This document shows positions 1-11,510 of a DNA stretch of 64,000 nucleotides, piece after piece. Every line of letters starts with the position of its first letter. Position 1 is the first letter of the stretch. The DNA lies in assembly GCA_948567375.1 (NCBI GenBank), contig OX419757.1, positions 58,838,001-58,902,000 on the forward strand, in the 5' to 3' direction. A program made the position numbers and the translations under genes. The notes beneath the pieces were generated by a model. The model saw only the letters and a list, made by a program, of their open reading frames with translations, did no database searches and had not been told where the DNA came from. Source of the DNA: Lunularia cruciata. Its lineage: Eukaryota; Streptophyta; Marchantiopsida; Lunulariales; Lunulariaceae.

Positions 1-1564
1 TATAGCAGAAGTCACAAGCATTTGAAGTTTTTGTAGTAGATGTACATAACACTTTTTGTAGTAGATATACATAGTACTTGAAGGACTTTAGGTTGGTGTC
101 TTTGGGTCCATGTTCTTTGGGTGTAGAGACTCTGGGTCAAGAGACTTTGCTTGAAGATAAAGGTAACCCAATCCAAGGACGTCAGACATTGGATGCAAGT
201 GACTTTGGGGGTCTTGCCAAAGTCATTTGAGGGACTTAGAGTAGGGAAATAAGATAGTGTTAGGATACCCATGACTTGAATTTTAGTCCTCATTGAAGAT
301 ATGATAGAATTAGAATAAAAGATAGTTGTAGTGAATTGACCCAAAGTGAAGGAAATGTGAAGGAAGACCATTGAAAGACATTGAGTTGAACAATATTTTG
401 ATTTGTTTGAGGGAGCAAGTAGATAGGAAGATAATTGAGGTAGTAGACAATGTAAGTCTCAGATTAGACTTAGTGAATTCAGAGTTAGAGAGATTCTGGA
501 GTAATGTGAAGGAAGATAAGAAGTCCAAAGTTGCAGAAGTAGGAGTACATGTCTCTTTGGATTAGTTATTTGAGACATTAGAGAGGAGTGGGTTGAGAGA
601 TAAAGAGTTGAATAAGTTACCCAGCAGTGCAATTGTAGTTTGTAGTGAAGAGATAGTAAAGGAAAGCAAAGGAATTAGTAGAATAAGATAAACCCAAAGA
701 AGGAAAAGTGATAAGAGGATCGTCAGGTTTAGAAGCCAAAGTAGAGGTTGACACATGATCAAAGTAGAAATAGATTTGAGATTTGAAGAGGCAGATACGA
801 AGAAGTGCATTGTCATTTTGGATTTGTAGGTTCGTAGAGTTGTTGTAGAATGGTATAGTTGTTAGCAACTATTGATTGCTCTACTATTTAAAGGAGGCAT
901 TCACAATAAATTGTTGTTTAGTATTCCAAATTTTTGGAGATAGATAAAGCAAAGTGTTAAGTTCAATGCTCATTGCTTGAGCTTAATTCTGAGTATCAAT
1001 TCTATGTTTGTATTTGTGAGTGTTGAGAGAATTTTGAAATGCAAGTCAATGTGCTTGTTGGATGTTAGATTTCATAGCTTTGATCTTTATTTTTTGTGTT
1101 TGATCTTGATTGAAGTGCAATTGAAGCAATGCCTTGATAGATCTGAGAAGAATTATAGTGTTGGTAGTATTTTGCATTTGTGAGTGCAACGTTGAGTTGA
1201 TGTGAAGCAATTTTGATCAATGAAGTTGTGCCTTCAATGGAAAGGTGGAATATAATTTTGAGGTAAAGGTGCCTTGTAGTGAAGTAGCCATCTTCAGAAG
1301 AATCTGGATCATCACAATCAAGATTGTTTGGAAAGATTTGAAAGTTTTGTGATTATGGGTGACAAATTGTTGTGACGAGACTATAAGTTGGTGCTTGTTA
1401 CTCTCTTCTAGGTGTAGTTGCTACCTAAGAGATTAAAGATGCAATCAAGAAGAACTACTTGCTACCATTTGTCTTTGTATTTGATCATTTTTGACTTGTA
1501 TCTCTGCGTGGATAAACTTTACTAACCTAATTACCGCAAAAGTGCTATGTAATGGGTTGTCACA
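1..1564. other. Non-genic repeat-derived DNA with an LTR-like right end
   Basis: No recognisable gene. A plus-strand frame at 371-565 (64 codons, charged and helical-looking) continues in broken form to about 690 and looks like a decayed repeat protein. The last 70 bases (about 1495-1564) end in GGGTTGTCACA and resemble 14945-15019, which ends in GGGTTGTTACA. Both also share a 'gtgggat/gtggata...aactt' stretch. Such paired TGT-ACA-type ends suggest the 3' ends of LTRs from one family, but I could not find the matching 5' ends. Confidence 0.35.
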
Positions 1565-1699
1565 ATGAGACATATGAGGAGATGGTGCCAAGTTGGCATG
1601 CATCTACCTTTCTATGTATATATTTTTATGCTTTGGTGGTATCTCTCTCAACACATACAAGAGGAGTTATTGAGGTCACAGATCTTGAGTGGAGATAGT

Positions 1700-3153
1700 A
1701 GTATAGTTCAGCAAGACATTCATGATGATGTCTTAGTGATGGATTATATTTTTATTGGTGTTGTGGATGCCACAGTTGAGGCCAAGGAGAGAGACCATGT
1801 TCTTCAACAAGCTAGATGATTCAGATTGGAGGATAGACACCTTCTTTGTGTATGGGAGGATGGTAGAGTGAGAGTAATACTATTTCCATCTTAGAGACTA
1901 TAGTTGGTCCGTCATGCTCATGAGGAGCTAGGACATTTTGGAGTAAAGCATACATGTAGCTTACTCTAGAATCATTGGTGGCATGGTATGTAAACCAATG
2001 TACAATAGTTTGTTGCCAGATGTGTGATTTGTGACCAAGTTAGAGCATCATTTAATGCTCATACATCACATTTACTACCATTACTTATCATGGGATTGGG
2101 GTATTGCTAGAGTTTAGGCTTTGTTAGACCTTTATTGTTGATTGGGAGACATCATCAGTATGTTTTGGTGATGGTGGAGCACTTCTCTAAGTGGATTGAT
2201 TTGGTAGCACTTCTTGACAAGTCCAATGAAGAGACTGCTTACTCGTTCTTGGATCGGGTTCTCAATCATTTAGTGCACTAGCTGAGGTTTTGATTGATCA
2301 TGGTGCAGAGTTCTTGGGGGAGTTTCAGGTCTTGTGTGACAAGGCTTTGATTGATCATCATACTACCTCTTGAGATCACCTTGAGGTAGATGGCTTAGCA
2401 GAGAAAGTGGTTCAAACAATGAAGAGAGGATTGTGAAAGTATGGTTTGCAGAGAGGCCACTTGGGAGTTTAGGATCTCCAATTACCTTGGTTGGCCATGG
2501 GCTATCAGTTCAGTTGGCAAGCTTACTTAGCGTCCTTCTCTCCTTACTTTCTACTCTATGGACAAGATCCAAATTTACTTGCAGCCATTCATCAAGATGC
2601 TACTTAGTGTTGGACTTGGATGATCAAGATGTATGGATGAGCACATGTTTGTAATAGGTAGAAATCTTTCAAAGAATGATGCCAATGGCCTTTGAGAACT
2701 TGGTGATTTCTCAACATAGGGATACTTTATGTTATGCTACCATTCAAGGAGGAAGTTATAGACCCTCAATATGTCAATTTCATCTAGGTGTTAATGTATA
2801 TCTATAGTAGACAACACCAATGATACTTGATGTTTCTGTAGGCCACATTATCTTGAGAGTGCATGAGGTTTTGCCATCTAGAGTCCTTATGTTGGAAGGA
2901 TGTGATGGTGTTGTTTGGAAGGATCATATGCGCAATTATGCACCATGCTACCTCCCAAATATTGATGGTATTATGGACCCAAGCTTGGCACTTGTACATG
3001 TAGGCTTGCGGTGTATGTTATGCGGCCCTTTTGGTAAATTTGCTAATATGTTAGTGTGTGATTAGTTGTTTGAGAGGATGGCATATGGCATGTATGACTC
3101 CTCCCCTCATGGTGGTTCTTAAGGGACAGTGGTTATGTTCTAGATGTACTTGA
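1700..3153 (+). pseudogene. Ty3/gypsy pol relic: integrase plus C-terminal PHD finger
   Basis: Broken plus-strand reading frame of a Ty3/gypsy polyprotein. An HHCC zinc-binding region is visible: HEELGHF at about 1921-1941 and a C-x2-C pair at about 2025-2033. The integrase core follows, with VLIDHGAEF (2287-2313, one catalytic Asp) and DGLAEKVVQTMKR (about 2392-2430). The C-terminal tail continues through 2700-3000. It ends in a PHD-type C4HC3 zinc finger: Cys at 3012, 3021 and 3057, His at 3082, Cys at 3091, 3136 and 3145, then a stop at 3151-3153. The fourth Cys position (about 3066) is eroded, and a frameshift lies at 3064-3078. Many stops look like C-to-T decay (CAG to TAG, CGA to TGA). 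Integrase is what inserts the cDNA; a PHD finger could direct insertion to modified histones, but that role is inferred. RT and gag upstream are missing. Confidence 0.75.
3012..3153 (+). pseudogene. Eroded PHD finger at the end of the gypsy pol
   Basis: Seen directly: CMLC at 3012-3023, LVCD at 3051-3062, then after a one-frame shift WHMACMTPPL at 3079-3108 and QWLCSRCT followed by a stop at 3127-3153. The order and spacing of ligands (C-x2-C, 11 residues, C, His-x2-Cys, then C-x2-C after 14 residues) and the Trp two residues before the sixth Cys are the PHD signature. An in-frame TAG follows the third Cys pair, so this copy is dead. Confidence 0.75.
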
Positions 3154-3323
3154 CTTATAGGTAGTTCATCCTTTATATGGTATAGATTGTAGACACACGA
3201 CTAACAAAGGGGCTCAATAGCACCCAACCTCTTGATCTTTTGCCCACCATAGGGTATACCATATACTTGGAATAGATAGCTATTTGGAATTAGAGGGACC
3301 TAACCGCCAGCTACGAGGGCAAT

Positions 3324-3985
3324 TGTGGCACTTTAGAGTCCATGTATGACTTATGTGTGAGTTGCGCTTCTATAGGGTGGGATGTTGAGAGTGATGTATG
3401 TTGTGTAGCAATGTATATATGCACAACAAAAATCATGCTATTTGTAGTACCGTACCTAGATTGCTTGGACTCTGGAGAAGTAGTGTTGGTAATTAGGAGT
3501 ATTTTGGTAGTTACTCATAGACTACTTATTGATGGTCAGATTTTTTGTTTGGGGTACTGACTACATGGTGGGGCCTGCTGTCACTTAGCATCATTTGCAC
3601 CATTGGGTGTGCTATCAATGGGACCATTAGGGTTTGAGATCTAGCTTGAGTCCAAGAGTTATACTTTTGAAGTGCAGCTCCAAAGAGTTGACTTCTTTGA
3701 TGTTGAGACTTTGAGTTCTTGGCTATGGTGGACAGAGTTGGCAAGCATCACTTGGATTCTCTTAGCTAGATTGGATGTGGATTGATTGTAATCAATACCA
3801 AATTATTGGCAAATTATGGAGTGACAAATCAAGTATTGATCTAATTGAGTTTGATTCAAGTTGTGTAAACACACTAATTATTGTGGCACTTTAGAGTCCA
3901 TGTATGACTTATGTAAGAGTTGTGCTTCTATAGGGTGTGATGTTGACAATGATGTATGGTGTGTAGCAATGTATATACGCATAGT
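3324..3985 (+). repeat. Two direct LTR-like copies starting TGTGGCACTTTAGAG
   Basis: A ~105-bp segment at 3324-3430 recurs at 3882-3985, both beginning TGTGGCACTTTAGAGTCC. The first copy lies about 170 bp after the stop of the PHD-bearing pol and follows a purine-rich stretch (ctacgagggcaat) that could be a polypurine tract, so it may be the start of that element's 3' LTR. A third copy lies inverted at 43821-43921. The sequence between the two direct copies has no gene. Confidence 0.5.
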
Positions 3986-4219
3986 ATGATGTGCAAGGAT
4001 ATAATTACCTTCATATTTCTCATGATCATTGACAAGGATGGAAGGAGGAGAGGGTTGGATACAAGTGGAAAAGCAAGTTGTTAGAAACAAAGGGTTTTAA
4101 CTTTGAGACATGCAAGACAAGATGGATCTGCATATGACTAAGGAGAGCAAGTTGATAGGCAATCGGAGAAATCTAAGTAATCTCAAATGGACCTATCTAA
4201 TTGAGAGCAAGTTTATGAA

Positions 4220-4565
4220 TTTAGGTACCAAGTAAGAGAGGAACATTACTAGAAGAAATCATGACCCTATCACCAAGTTGAAAGGTGAGATTGCAATGAT
4301 GTTTATCAACATATTGCTTTTGTTGATTTTGAGCAATGAGAAAATAAGACTTGGCTTGGTGTAGGGATTTAGATAAAATGGACAGGAAGATGGAAGTATG
4401 TGTGATCTAAGATAATAGAGGAGCAAGAAGAGAATATGGAACAAGTGGATCTTGCCCATAATTAAGGAAGAAGAGAGAAAAGCCAATACTTGCATGCTTA
4501 TTATTGCAGTCAAAACTTGGCAATTATCAAACATGTATCCCAATCAATATGGTGAACATTGACAA
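4220..4565 (-). pseudogene. G1 integrase C-terminal (GPY/F-type) fragment
   Basis: Read on the minus strand, the fragment runs from the end of the catalytic core (a WDTCL...AKF stretch that matches the family's W...L..AEF pattern) through LNYGQDPL. It then reaches a basic stretch (IAQNQQKQYVDK) followed by FQLGDRVMISSSN. This is the usual gypsy integrase tail in which Aq..qk.yaDk precedes GD.Vml. It is separated from its core (7506-7820) only by repeat R, so the two pieces were once contiguous. Confidence 0.7.
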
Positions 4566-7505
4566 AGGCATGTTGTTGTATTATGGTTTGCATAACTAGT
4601 GAAAAGCAAGTTTATACACTTTATCTCCACATTATTGGAGTAGATTCTAAGATAGATCCCACAATTGAGTTATTGCAATGTGAACAATCTATGTATATGT
4701 ATACAATTAGCCATATGAATTATGGTCTTGTTCTCTTTGAAAGTTCTTATGTATATAAGAGGTGGAGAGTTGATAGATGAGTGTGTGGTTTTAATTTTAG
4801 AAGTCTCAAGCAAGAGGAGGACATGGACAGTGAGGGTTGTAGTAGAGCATGGGTGTTAGAGCATCAAAGGAAGCACTTGAGTAGGCGATATCTCATACTC
4901 TCAATCTGCCATTCTCAAATCTTGTTTCCATCAAGCTTTAGATTCTACACCATGATCAACTTTGGGGTTGGATGGTAGTGCAATTCAAGGATACATTCAT
5001 GAAGTCAATGATGGAAAACATGGATCCAATTGTTCTTCCTATGCTTTTTATGAGTAGGTCTAGGACTTGACAATTTTTGTACTATCGTAGAAGAATGGCT
5101 AAATCTTGTTCAATGGCTTCAAGGAGGAGTTGTGGGGTCCATTTATCAAAAAGAAGAGGCCTTAAAATTACAAAGGATTGAGTCCCAACAAGGGAAGTCT
5201 AGAGGTTTTTGAGGATTTATAGAGTTCAAGAAGGGTATTTGTGGGAGAAGACCATGGTTGGAGAGAGAATCTGGTATGCTATAATTTGAAGATAAAAACC
5301 AAGAGATTTTATCAAATTCTGATGGGTTTATGCTCAAATGAAGCAAGGAGTGTTGAATTCATATCCTAGTGTACATATTGGAGAATTTTGGGATTTTTAT
5401 CATGTTTATCTTTATTTTTCATGATTTTTTTGTGGGGTTAAATAGTAAAAAAATTGTTTGTAATATTGAGCATAAGAAATTTGTCAGCATGTTTGAGTCA
5501 ATCTCAAATCAGATGTGATCAATTGAAATTGGAGCTTTGGAGATCAAGGTGTTGGAGAAGAAGATTAGGATTAGGTTGGGGATTTTCATTATTTCCCATA
5601 TTTTGGTTTGACTTAGTTCATGAAATTTTCCAATATTTTTGGTGGTTAGGTCTTGCATCTCTATGACAAGGTTTCATTTGAATTCCTCAAATAGGGAATT
5701 CAAAGTCTTGGATCAAATACACCAAGGTATGTAGAGCTCACAAGTTAACCTAGTTTGGGAATTGATCCATATCTAGGAATTAAAACTGAATTAGACCTTC
5801 AAACTTCACAAAGATTTGATAAAATCATAACCAAATTTTATGTAAATTTAGGTTTCTCATAGTTCATAGATCTGAGAACTGAGGTAAAAATCTTTGTTCA
5901 AAATACTATTGTAAGCTCAATGGAGTATTTTTTGTAGTAAAAATTTGAATGCAAATTCTTCCAAGTGTGACTATAATTGGAGATTTTAGATTCTTGCATT
6001 TTTTGTGTGGATAATTTGTACTTTTGGGCAAAAATATGAAGAAGAGTTGCCATCAATAAGGGATTTCAAATTAGGGATTAGCTACAAAAATTTGGCTAAG
6101 TTTGAATTTTTGTCAAAGGAGTTGTATTAGTCAGATTGAGACTTGATTTATACCACTAGAAAGCTTATTTCATAGGATTTTCATTGAGTCCCAAAACATC
6201 CAAATCCAAGATGTATAGAAAAAGTTATTCCTAATTGAGTCTCATAGAGATTTCTCCATCAAAAGGCATAGAAGTTCCACAAAAGGAATACAAATTGGAT
6301 GCAACTTGGAGAAAAAATTAGAATCAGCTTAAGGAACAAAGCAAGGAGACTTTTAAGCCCATTTTTGCCAAAAAAAATTAGAGGGTTGTTGCTAAGTTCT
6401 TGTGCTAAATTTGGATCTTCTCTATGCTTGCATGCTTGTTTGTACACCCAATTGGCTTGGATTGATGTGCAGGGATTTGTAATATTCCAAGGACAAGAGA
6501 AAAGATAAAACATAGATTTCACACTCAATCCTCTAAGGCCCCAAAGGAGCACCTTCTCTTTATTATATAGACAAAGAGGATCTCCTCCAAGGAAGCTCCA
6601 CCATAGGATTAGGCACATAGATAGGTGATATGTCAACAAGCTCCACCCTTGGATTACTTACTTGGATGGGTGACATGTCAGTCTTGGTCCTTTCTAGTTG
6701 GTCAAATAAGCTTTGACCAGAGGGAATCTTTTAGGGAATCTTCCTATAGGAATCTCATAATCACATGAGTGAGGTACCATTGGAAAGCTCTCAACAAGAC
6801 AAACCAAGGAGGAGGGAATGACAGCCTTTCCTTTGTTGGGAGGAGGGATGTGCATATTTTCAATGCCTAATTCATCCGTTTAAGCTTCCAAAATTGACTT
6901 CAAAGATTTTAGGCATATTTTGGTTCCTATTCTATTTGTAGAAGTCCCCTTTTGGTGATATTTCTTTCTGATCTATTTAGTCCATCATGTGTAACATCTT
7001 TCCAGATGTTATCAAACCAATTCTCACCTTTAAATCATATGTCTAGCTATTGGTTCTAAGGTTTTCAAGTCTATTTTGGTTTTTGCCCTATTAGTAGAAG
7101 TACTCTTTTGGTGATACTTCTATCTGATCTATTTTTTCCATCATATATAACATCCTTCCAGATATTACTAAGCCAAATTTCACATCTAGATCATATGGCT
7201 AGCTCTTGGTATTGTAGTATTGTGCATAGATTCTTTTTTTTTAGGTGTGTTATGTATTTCTCCTTGGTAATGCTAGAAGTGATGACCAATAGACCAAGAG
7301 TGTGTGTTGTGATGACAAGTTAGATTGCCCGTTACTTTCCTACATGGTAGAAGGAAAACTAGAAATTAAATCAGAAGGTTCAAATGAATGGGCAAACTAT
7401 AATGCTCAAACTTTGGTCTACGTACAACCATTGATATGTAAACTCCATAGCTAGGCACCCGGTGTATTTCTAGAGAGAGAAAGGCAAAGTATGACAATGT
7501 AACAT
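4566..7505. repeat. Repeat R copy 1, inserted in the G1 integrase
   Basis: About 2.9 kb, of which 739 bp (6478-7216) is a later solo LTR. It begins near TGTTGTTGTATTATGG and ends near AAAGTATGACA, and the same sequence recurs at 50.05-52.2 kb. It has no intact gene. TG...CA-like ends and ~2.2 kb length without the nested LTR suggest a large solo LTR, or another terminal-repeat element of unknown family. Flanking integrase codons join in frame when R is removed. The target-site duplication is not clean (acaaa/acaat or gcatg/caatg are candidates). Confidence 0.6.
6478..7216 (+). mobile_element. Solo LTR A of the TGTAATAnTCC family, inside repeat R
   Basis: Starts TGTAATATTCCAAGGACAAG and ends CTCTTGGTATTGTA, where intact relatives end ATTACA. 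It is about 739 bp long. Flanks are ggatt (6473-6477) and gtatt (7217-7221), a 4/5 match expected of an old 5-bp target duplication. The paralogous R copy at about 51.9 kb lacks this LTR and shows the uninterrupted target (ggattggtgtgcgggcttt). Three relatives are in the window (7762-8493, 48881-49630, and inverted 47813-48428). No internal region adjoins any of them. Strand is given as the orientation that begins TGTAATA; the true sense is unknown. Confidence 0.75.
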
Positions 7506-7761
7506 CTCCTTCAAAGTGCAGTTTGCTCATTCTATTTGTCCATCAATTTAAGGATGATAAGCTATAGACAACATAATTTTGGTACCAAGGATTTTAAAAA
7601 GTGCTTGCCAAAATTTATAAGTAAAGAAAGGATCTTCATCAAAAATGAGACCGATTGGCATCCCATGGTGATTGAAGATGGTGTTCAAGTAGATTTGGGC
7701 AAATGTTGAAGCATCATTTATGTCTATGGTAGGTGCCAAATGAATCTTCTTGTTGAGATTA
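7506..7761 (-). pseudogene. G1 integrase core fragment
   Basis: On the minus strand this fragment encodes HLAPTIDINDASTFAQIYL followed by HGMPIGLIFDEDPFFT and a STAYHP-like end (IMLSIAYHP), then a broken DGQ..ANCTL segment. These match the second half of the gypsy integrase core: the catalytic Asp in the VSDRDP-like motif, then FWq.L...LGt....AYHPQtDGQtE.vN. The frame opens at the left end of solo LTR B and closes at repeat R. It is open for about 90 codons but has lost both flanks. Confidence 0.8.
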
Positions 7762-8493
7762 TGTAATACTTTGAGGACAAGAGACCTCTTCAAGAGAGAA
7801 AACATAGATTTCACACTCAATCCTCTGATGCCCCCAAATGAGCACCTTCTCTTTATTATATAGCAAAGAGGATCTCCTCAAAGGAAGCTCCATCCTTGGA
7901 TCAGATACTTGGATTGGTGACCTGTCAGTGAGCTCCATCCTTGGATTAGTTTTTTGGATATGTGGCATGTCATTCCTTGTCCTATCTAGCTGGTCAAATG
8001 GGTTTGACCAAAAGGAATCTTTAGGGAATCTTCTTGTAAGAAGCTCAAAATTGCATAAGTAAGGTACCATTGGAAATCTCTCAACAAGGCAAATTATGGG
8101 GGGAGAAGGCAAGCTTTTGTTCCTCAAGGGGAGACAATGTTTCCATTTTTGAGGCGTAATTCATCCGTTTAGGCCTCCAAAAATGGCTTTAAAGTTTTCA
8201 AGCTATTTTTGGCTTTTGCCCTATCAATAGAAGTGTTCTTTTGGTGATACCTCTATCTGATCTATGTTCTATATCATGTGAAACATCTTTCTAGATGTCA
8301 CCACCCCAAGTTTCACCTCTAGATCATATGTCTAGCTATTGATTCTAAAGTCTTCAAGCATGTTTTTGTTTTTGACCTATTAGTAGAAGTACTCTTTTGG
8401 TGATACCTTTGTTTGATCTACTTAGTCCATCATTTATAACATTACCAAACCACATTTCATCTCTAGATCATGTGTCTAGCTATTGGTATTACT
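7762..8493 (+). mobile_element. Solo LTR B, inserted in the G1 integrase
   Basis: 732 bp, starts TGTAATACTTTGAGGAC and ends GCTATTGGTATTACT. It is flanked by gatta (7757-7761) and gctta (8494-8498), a 4/5 target duplication. Removing it rejoins the integrase frame: the right flank reads VFVDK and the left flank continues NKKIHLAPT on the minus strand. It belongs to the same LTR family as copies A, C and D. Confidence 0.8.
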
Positions 8494-8498
8494 GCTTA

Positions 8499-8880
8499 TC
8501 AACAAACACTATGGTCCATCTTTAGCAAGGAGGTAGTGAGATATAAAATGTTACCAATAGGTAGATGGAATTGATAGTGGTTGAAGGAGTCCATTCTACT
8601 TCTGGTTACTAGATTTTTTGCATTTGCATCTATCACAAGATCAGACAAACTCTCTCAAACCTCTTGTGCCATGTTGGGTCACTACTACTAACATTGTAGG
8701 GTACCCAAAATCTTGTCCACATCCATGTGACCAATGATTGGTAAGGCATGGGCTCTTGAAGCCATAGAAGTTATAGATCATCCTTGGATAAATCTGGTTC
8801 TCACAAACTAGAAACCTTTCCTTGAAAGAGAAAGTATTGTATTCCTTGTTGTTTGTTGCAAGAAAATCTTCTACCAATTG
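8499..8880 (-). pseudogene. G1 integrase zinc-binding region and start of core
   Basis: The minus strand gives a broken frame with CDRCKCKKS (the second half of an HHCC zinc-binding motif), then GLLQPLSIPSTYW, then TIVFVDK just before solo LTR B. This is the stretch of gypsy pol between RNase H and the integrase core: C..C...K......GLLqPLpIP...W...s.DFI.gLP...VDrlsK. Several in-frame stops are present. Confidence 0.65.
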
Positions 8881-9359
8881 AAAAAAGGGTCTTATTTTAA
8901 AGTCGTCCTAAACTCAATTTAACCTTTTGAGTCATTTGACATTATCATAATTGTTTTTTTATGAGAGATTCAAGAAGAGTCTTCAAATTAGATCATTATG
9001 ATAGGGCATTGGAGATGACATGGAACTTGCCTTATTTAAACTCAAGCTTGATTCAAAAAATTGTAATTGTTCTCACATCAATGATGTCTATTTAACATGT
9101 GTTCCAAATGTAAGGTTTGCAACAAAGGTTTTTGATTGGTTTGCACGATCACTTGTTTTCCCAATAGATATGTCTCCATTTCTTTGTGACATATACCATT
9201 ACTAGTTGTTCTTGATCCCAAGTAGAATAATTCCTTTTTATGGTGTTTAGTTGATGATACACCAAGGCAATAGGATGTAATCCATCTTGAATTTTTTACT
9301 ACAACATAGCTCCAATGGAAAAGTTAGAAGCATCAACATCAACCATACAAGGTAGTAGG

Positions 9360-10035
9360 GATCATGTGGTTAGAAAAATGGATCGTGAAGGCATCATATG
9401 CTTCAATTTCTTGAATGCTTCTTTGTGCTTGGTGGTCCATTGAAAGATTGATGTCTTCCTCAAGAGATCAATCAACAATGTGGCCACATGAGTATAGTAG
9501 TGGATGAACCGTTGATTAAAAACTTGCCAATCCATTAAATGCTTGCACTTCCATGGCATCTTTAAGAGTAGGCCGATTGGAAATTACCTTGATTTTCTCT
9601 TCTTCCATCTTCATCTTCTTTGATGAGACCTTATGATCCAAGAAGGTAGCTTCTTTTGCCAAAGACACACTTTGACTTCTTGTAGTAAACTTCCACTGAT
9701 GTAGTTGTCTCATATATGATTATTTTGTTTTACATTTATCTTACTATAGATTAATATATCATCTAAAAACACCATAATGTATTGATCTGATAGCCAATTC
9801 AACATTTGATCTATTTGATTCATGAAAATTGTTGTAGCATTAGTGAATCCTAAAGGTAAACTCTCCACTCAAAATGCCCATACCTTGTGCAAAAGGCAGT
9901 ATTTTGTACATCCTTCCTATCAATAGGAATTTGCCAATAGTTACTTCAAGGTCCAACTTGGAGAAGTATTGTGCTCTACTCAATTTATCCAACAAGTCAT
10001 CAATTTGTGGCCAGTGATATGCATTCTTCATGGTT
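9360..10035 (-). pseudogene. G1 reverse transcriptase and RNase H start
   Basis: Minus-strand fragments in order: [19 protein letters not shown] (about 10010-9955, gypsy RT palm motif A region), GFTNATTIF, then the intact catalytic box FLDDILIYSK (FLDD codons at 9758-9769), FLDHKVSSKKMKMEEEKIKV (about 9640-9580), and TSIFQWTTKHKEAFKKLKH (about 9460-9400, start of the RNase H-linked region). RT copies element RNA to cDNA. The catalytic FLDD pair is intact but the frame is broken at several points, so the copy cannot act by itself. Confidence 0.85.
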
Positions 10036-10619
10036 TTTTTATTAAGGTCATGATAGTCAATATGAAATCAAAGTCCTCCATCCTTCTTTGGACAAATAGT
10101 ACTAGTGTTCCTCAAGGAGATGTAATATGCCATATGATATCCTTCTCCAACAATTTAGTCAATGTTGTTCAAAGATCTTCCAACTCTTTTAGTGAAAGCC
10201 TATAGATTGGTCTACTCACAAGAGTACTACTTAGCAGTAGCTAGATCTTGAAAGGCATACCTTGATAAGAAGGTAATCCTTTTGAAATATCATCCAAAAG
10301 AACACTTGAAAACTCTTACATTATTTGATCAACCATTGCTAATTGTTACTTCTTAAACTCATTAGATTCTTCTTGAATAATTGGCTTGATCCACACCAAA
10401 AATAGGAATATATTTTTCCAAAGCTTGCTCTATAGTTTCTATATTGACAAACTTCTCATTTTGGAATTGGTTTGGATTTGCTATTCTTAGATGTCTTATT
10501 CAAAGGTGCCAGCCAACCTAATTGGTAATTCTAACCTTGTTTTTGTACTTCAATTGTATCATTAGGTCCAATCAAATTGAACCTTATGATGTTCAAGCCA
10601 AGACAGACCTACAATGACA

Positions 10620-10890
10620 TCATAGGGGAATTATTGTAAACCTCATACATTTTAAATACTCTTTCCCAATCTTGAATGTAACAAGATGTAAGATACAAAA
10701 TGAAAAACCCTTTCTACTATCCACCATCATCAATCTACTACCAAATATTTGCTTGATAGGAATATATAACTCCTTTGCTAGTTGTGTAGATTTATAATTC
10801 TTAAAACTCCCACAATTAACCAAAATACTATAGCAATAATTGGATATCATATCTTGCAAGTGTATCAAACTTGCTTTTGTCAAGCCTTCA
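10620..10890 (-). pseudogene. G1 retropepsin-like protease domain
   Basis: An 87-codon open minus-strand frame. It reads SLIHLQDMI, then ILVNCGSFKNY where active family members carry a D-S/T-G catalytic triad, then IPIKQIFGSRLMMVDSRKG. The motif has become N-C-G here, so the catalytic Asp is lost. The copy at 45063-45326 is about 80% identical by eye and reads D-C-E at the same place. In Ty3/gypsy elements this domain cuts the polyprotein and lies between gag and RT, as it does here. Confidence 0.65.
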
Positions 10891-11189
10891 ATCCCATTGG
10901 AACAAATAAAATTCCCAATAAGTGGCTCAATATTTCTTACTAGGGTTATTTGTTTCCTTGATCTTCAAGTTCCAAAAGCTTTATGTGGGCAATGGGTCAA
11001 GGTCATCCATTTGTAATTGCACATTTGGCAATATGATTTCCTATTTGGCAGCAATACCATTTTGTCATAATATTTCCCTATCTATAGTACCAAGTGGTCT
11101 CTATTGTATGGCATCAATCTCCATAGAGGCCAGCTACTCTACCCATGTGTGGTGTATTTGTAGTTTTTTTGGAGGTCTAGGTCAAGACC

Positions 11190-11510
11190 AAGTTGTGACA
11201 AACAAGAAATCAAAGTGCTCATCTATTTGCATGGCTTCTTCCAAGTGTTTGGGCTCTTGCATGGTCATTTCCAATTTGGTGCATGATTTCAAAGCCCCTC
11301 ACAAATCAATCCAAAGCTTCACCTTCTAGTATCTCAAATATTTGCATTATGGTGTTTTAGAATGGAATGTTATAACTCTTCATAGAACCAATCTACTTCA
11401 GCTCTACTAATAGGTCTTGTGTGGCTTGTGTAACATTAATTGCTTAGAATCTTCCAACTATTGCACTCTCCAATTCTTCCCATGTCAAGATTGGTGCAAC
11501 AAATTATTTT
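11190..11510 (-). pseudogene. G1 gag (retrotransposon gag-type) fragment
   Basis: The minus strand shows WEELESAIVGRF, then a Q-rich helical run (INVTQATQDLLVELKQIGSM), then YNIPF and FVRGFEI. These match the plant retrotransposon gag core pattern W..L...f...F......L..LkQ.gsv..Y...F......F..GL. Gag forms the particle that packages element RNA. Stops and at least one frameshift are present. A related stretch follows at about 45.7-45.95 kb in the second copy. Confidence 0.6.

Noticed and set aside
4259-4543. A 94-codon minus-strand hydrophobic frame, possible membrane protein
   Set aside because: The frame beside it reads as the gypsy integrase C-terminus, so the hydrophobic frame is an out-of-frame reading of that relic.
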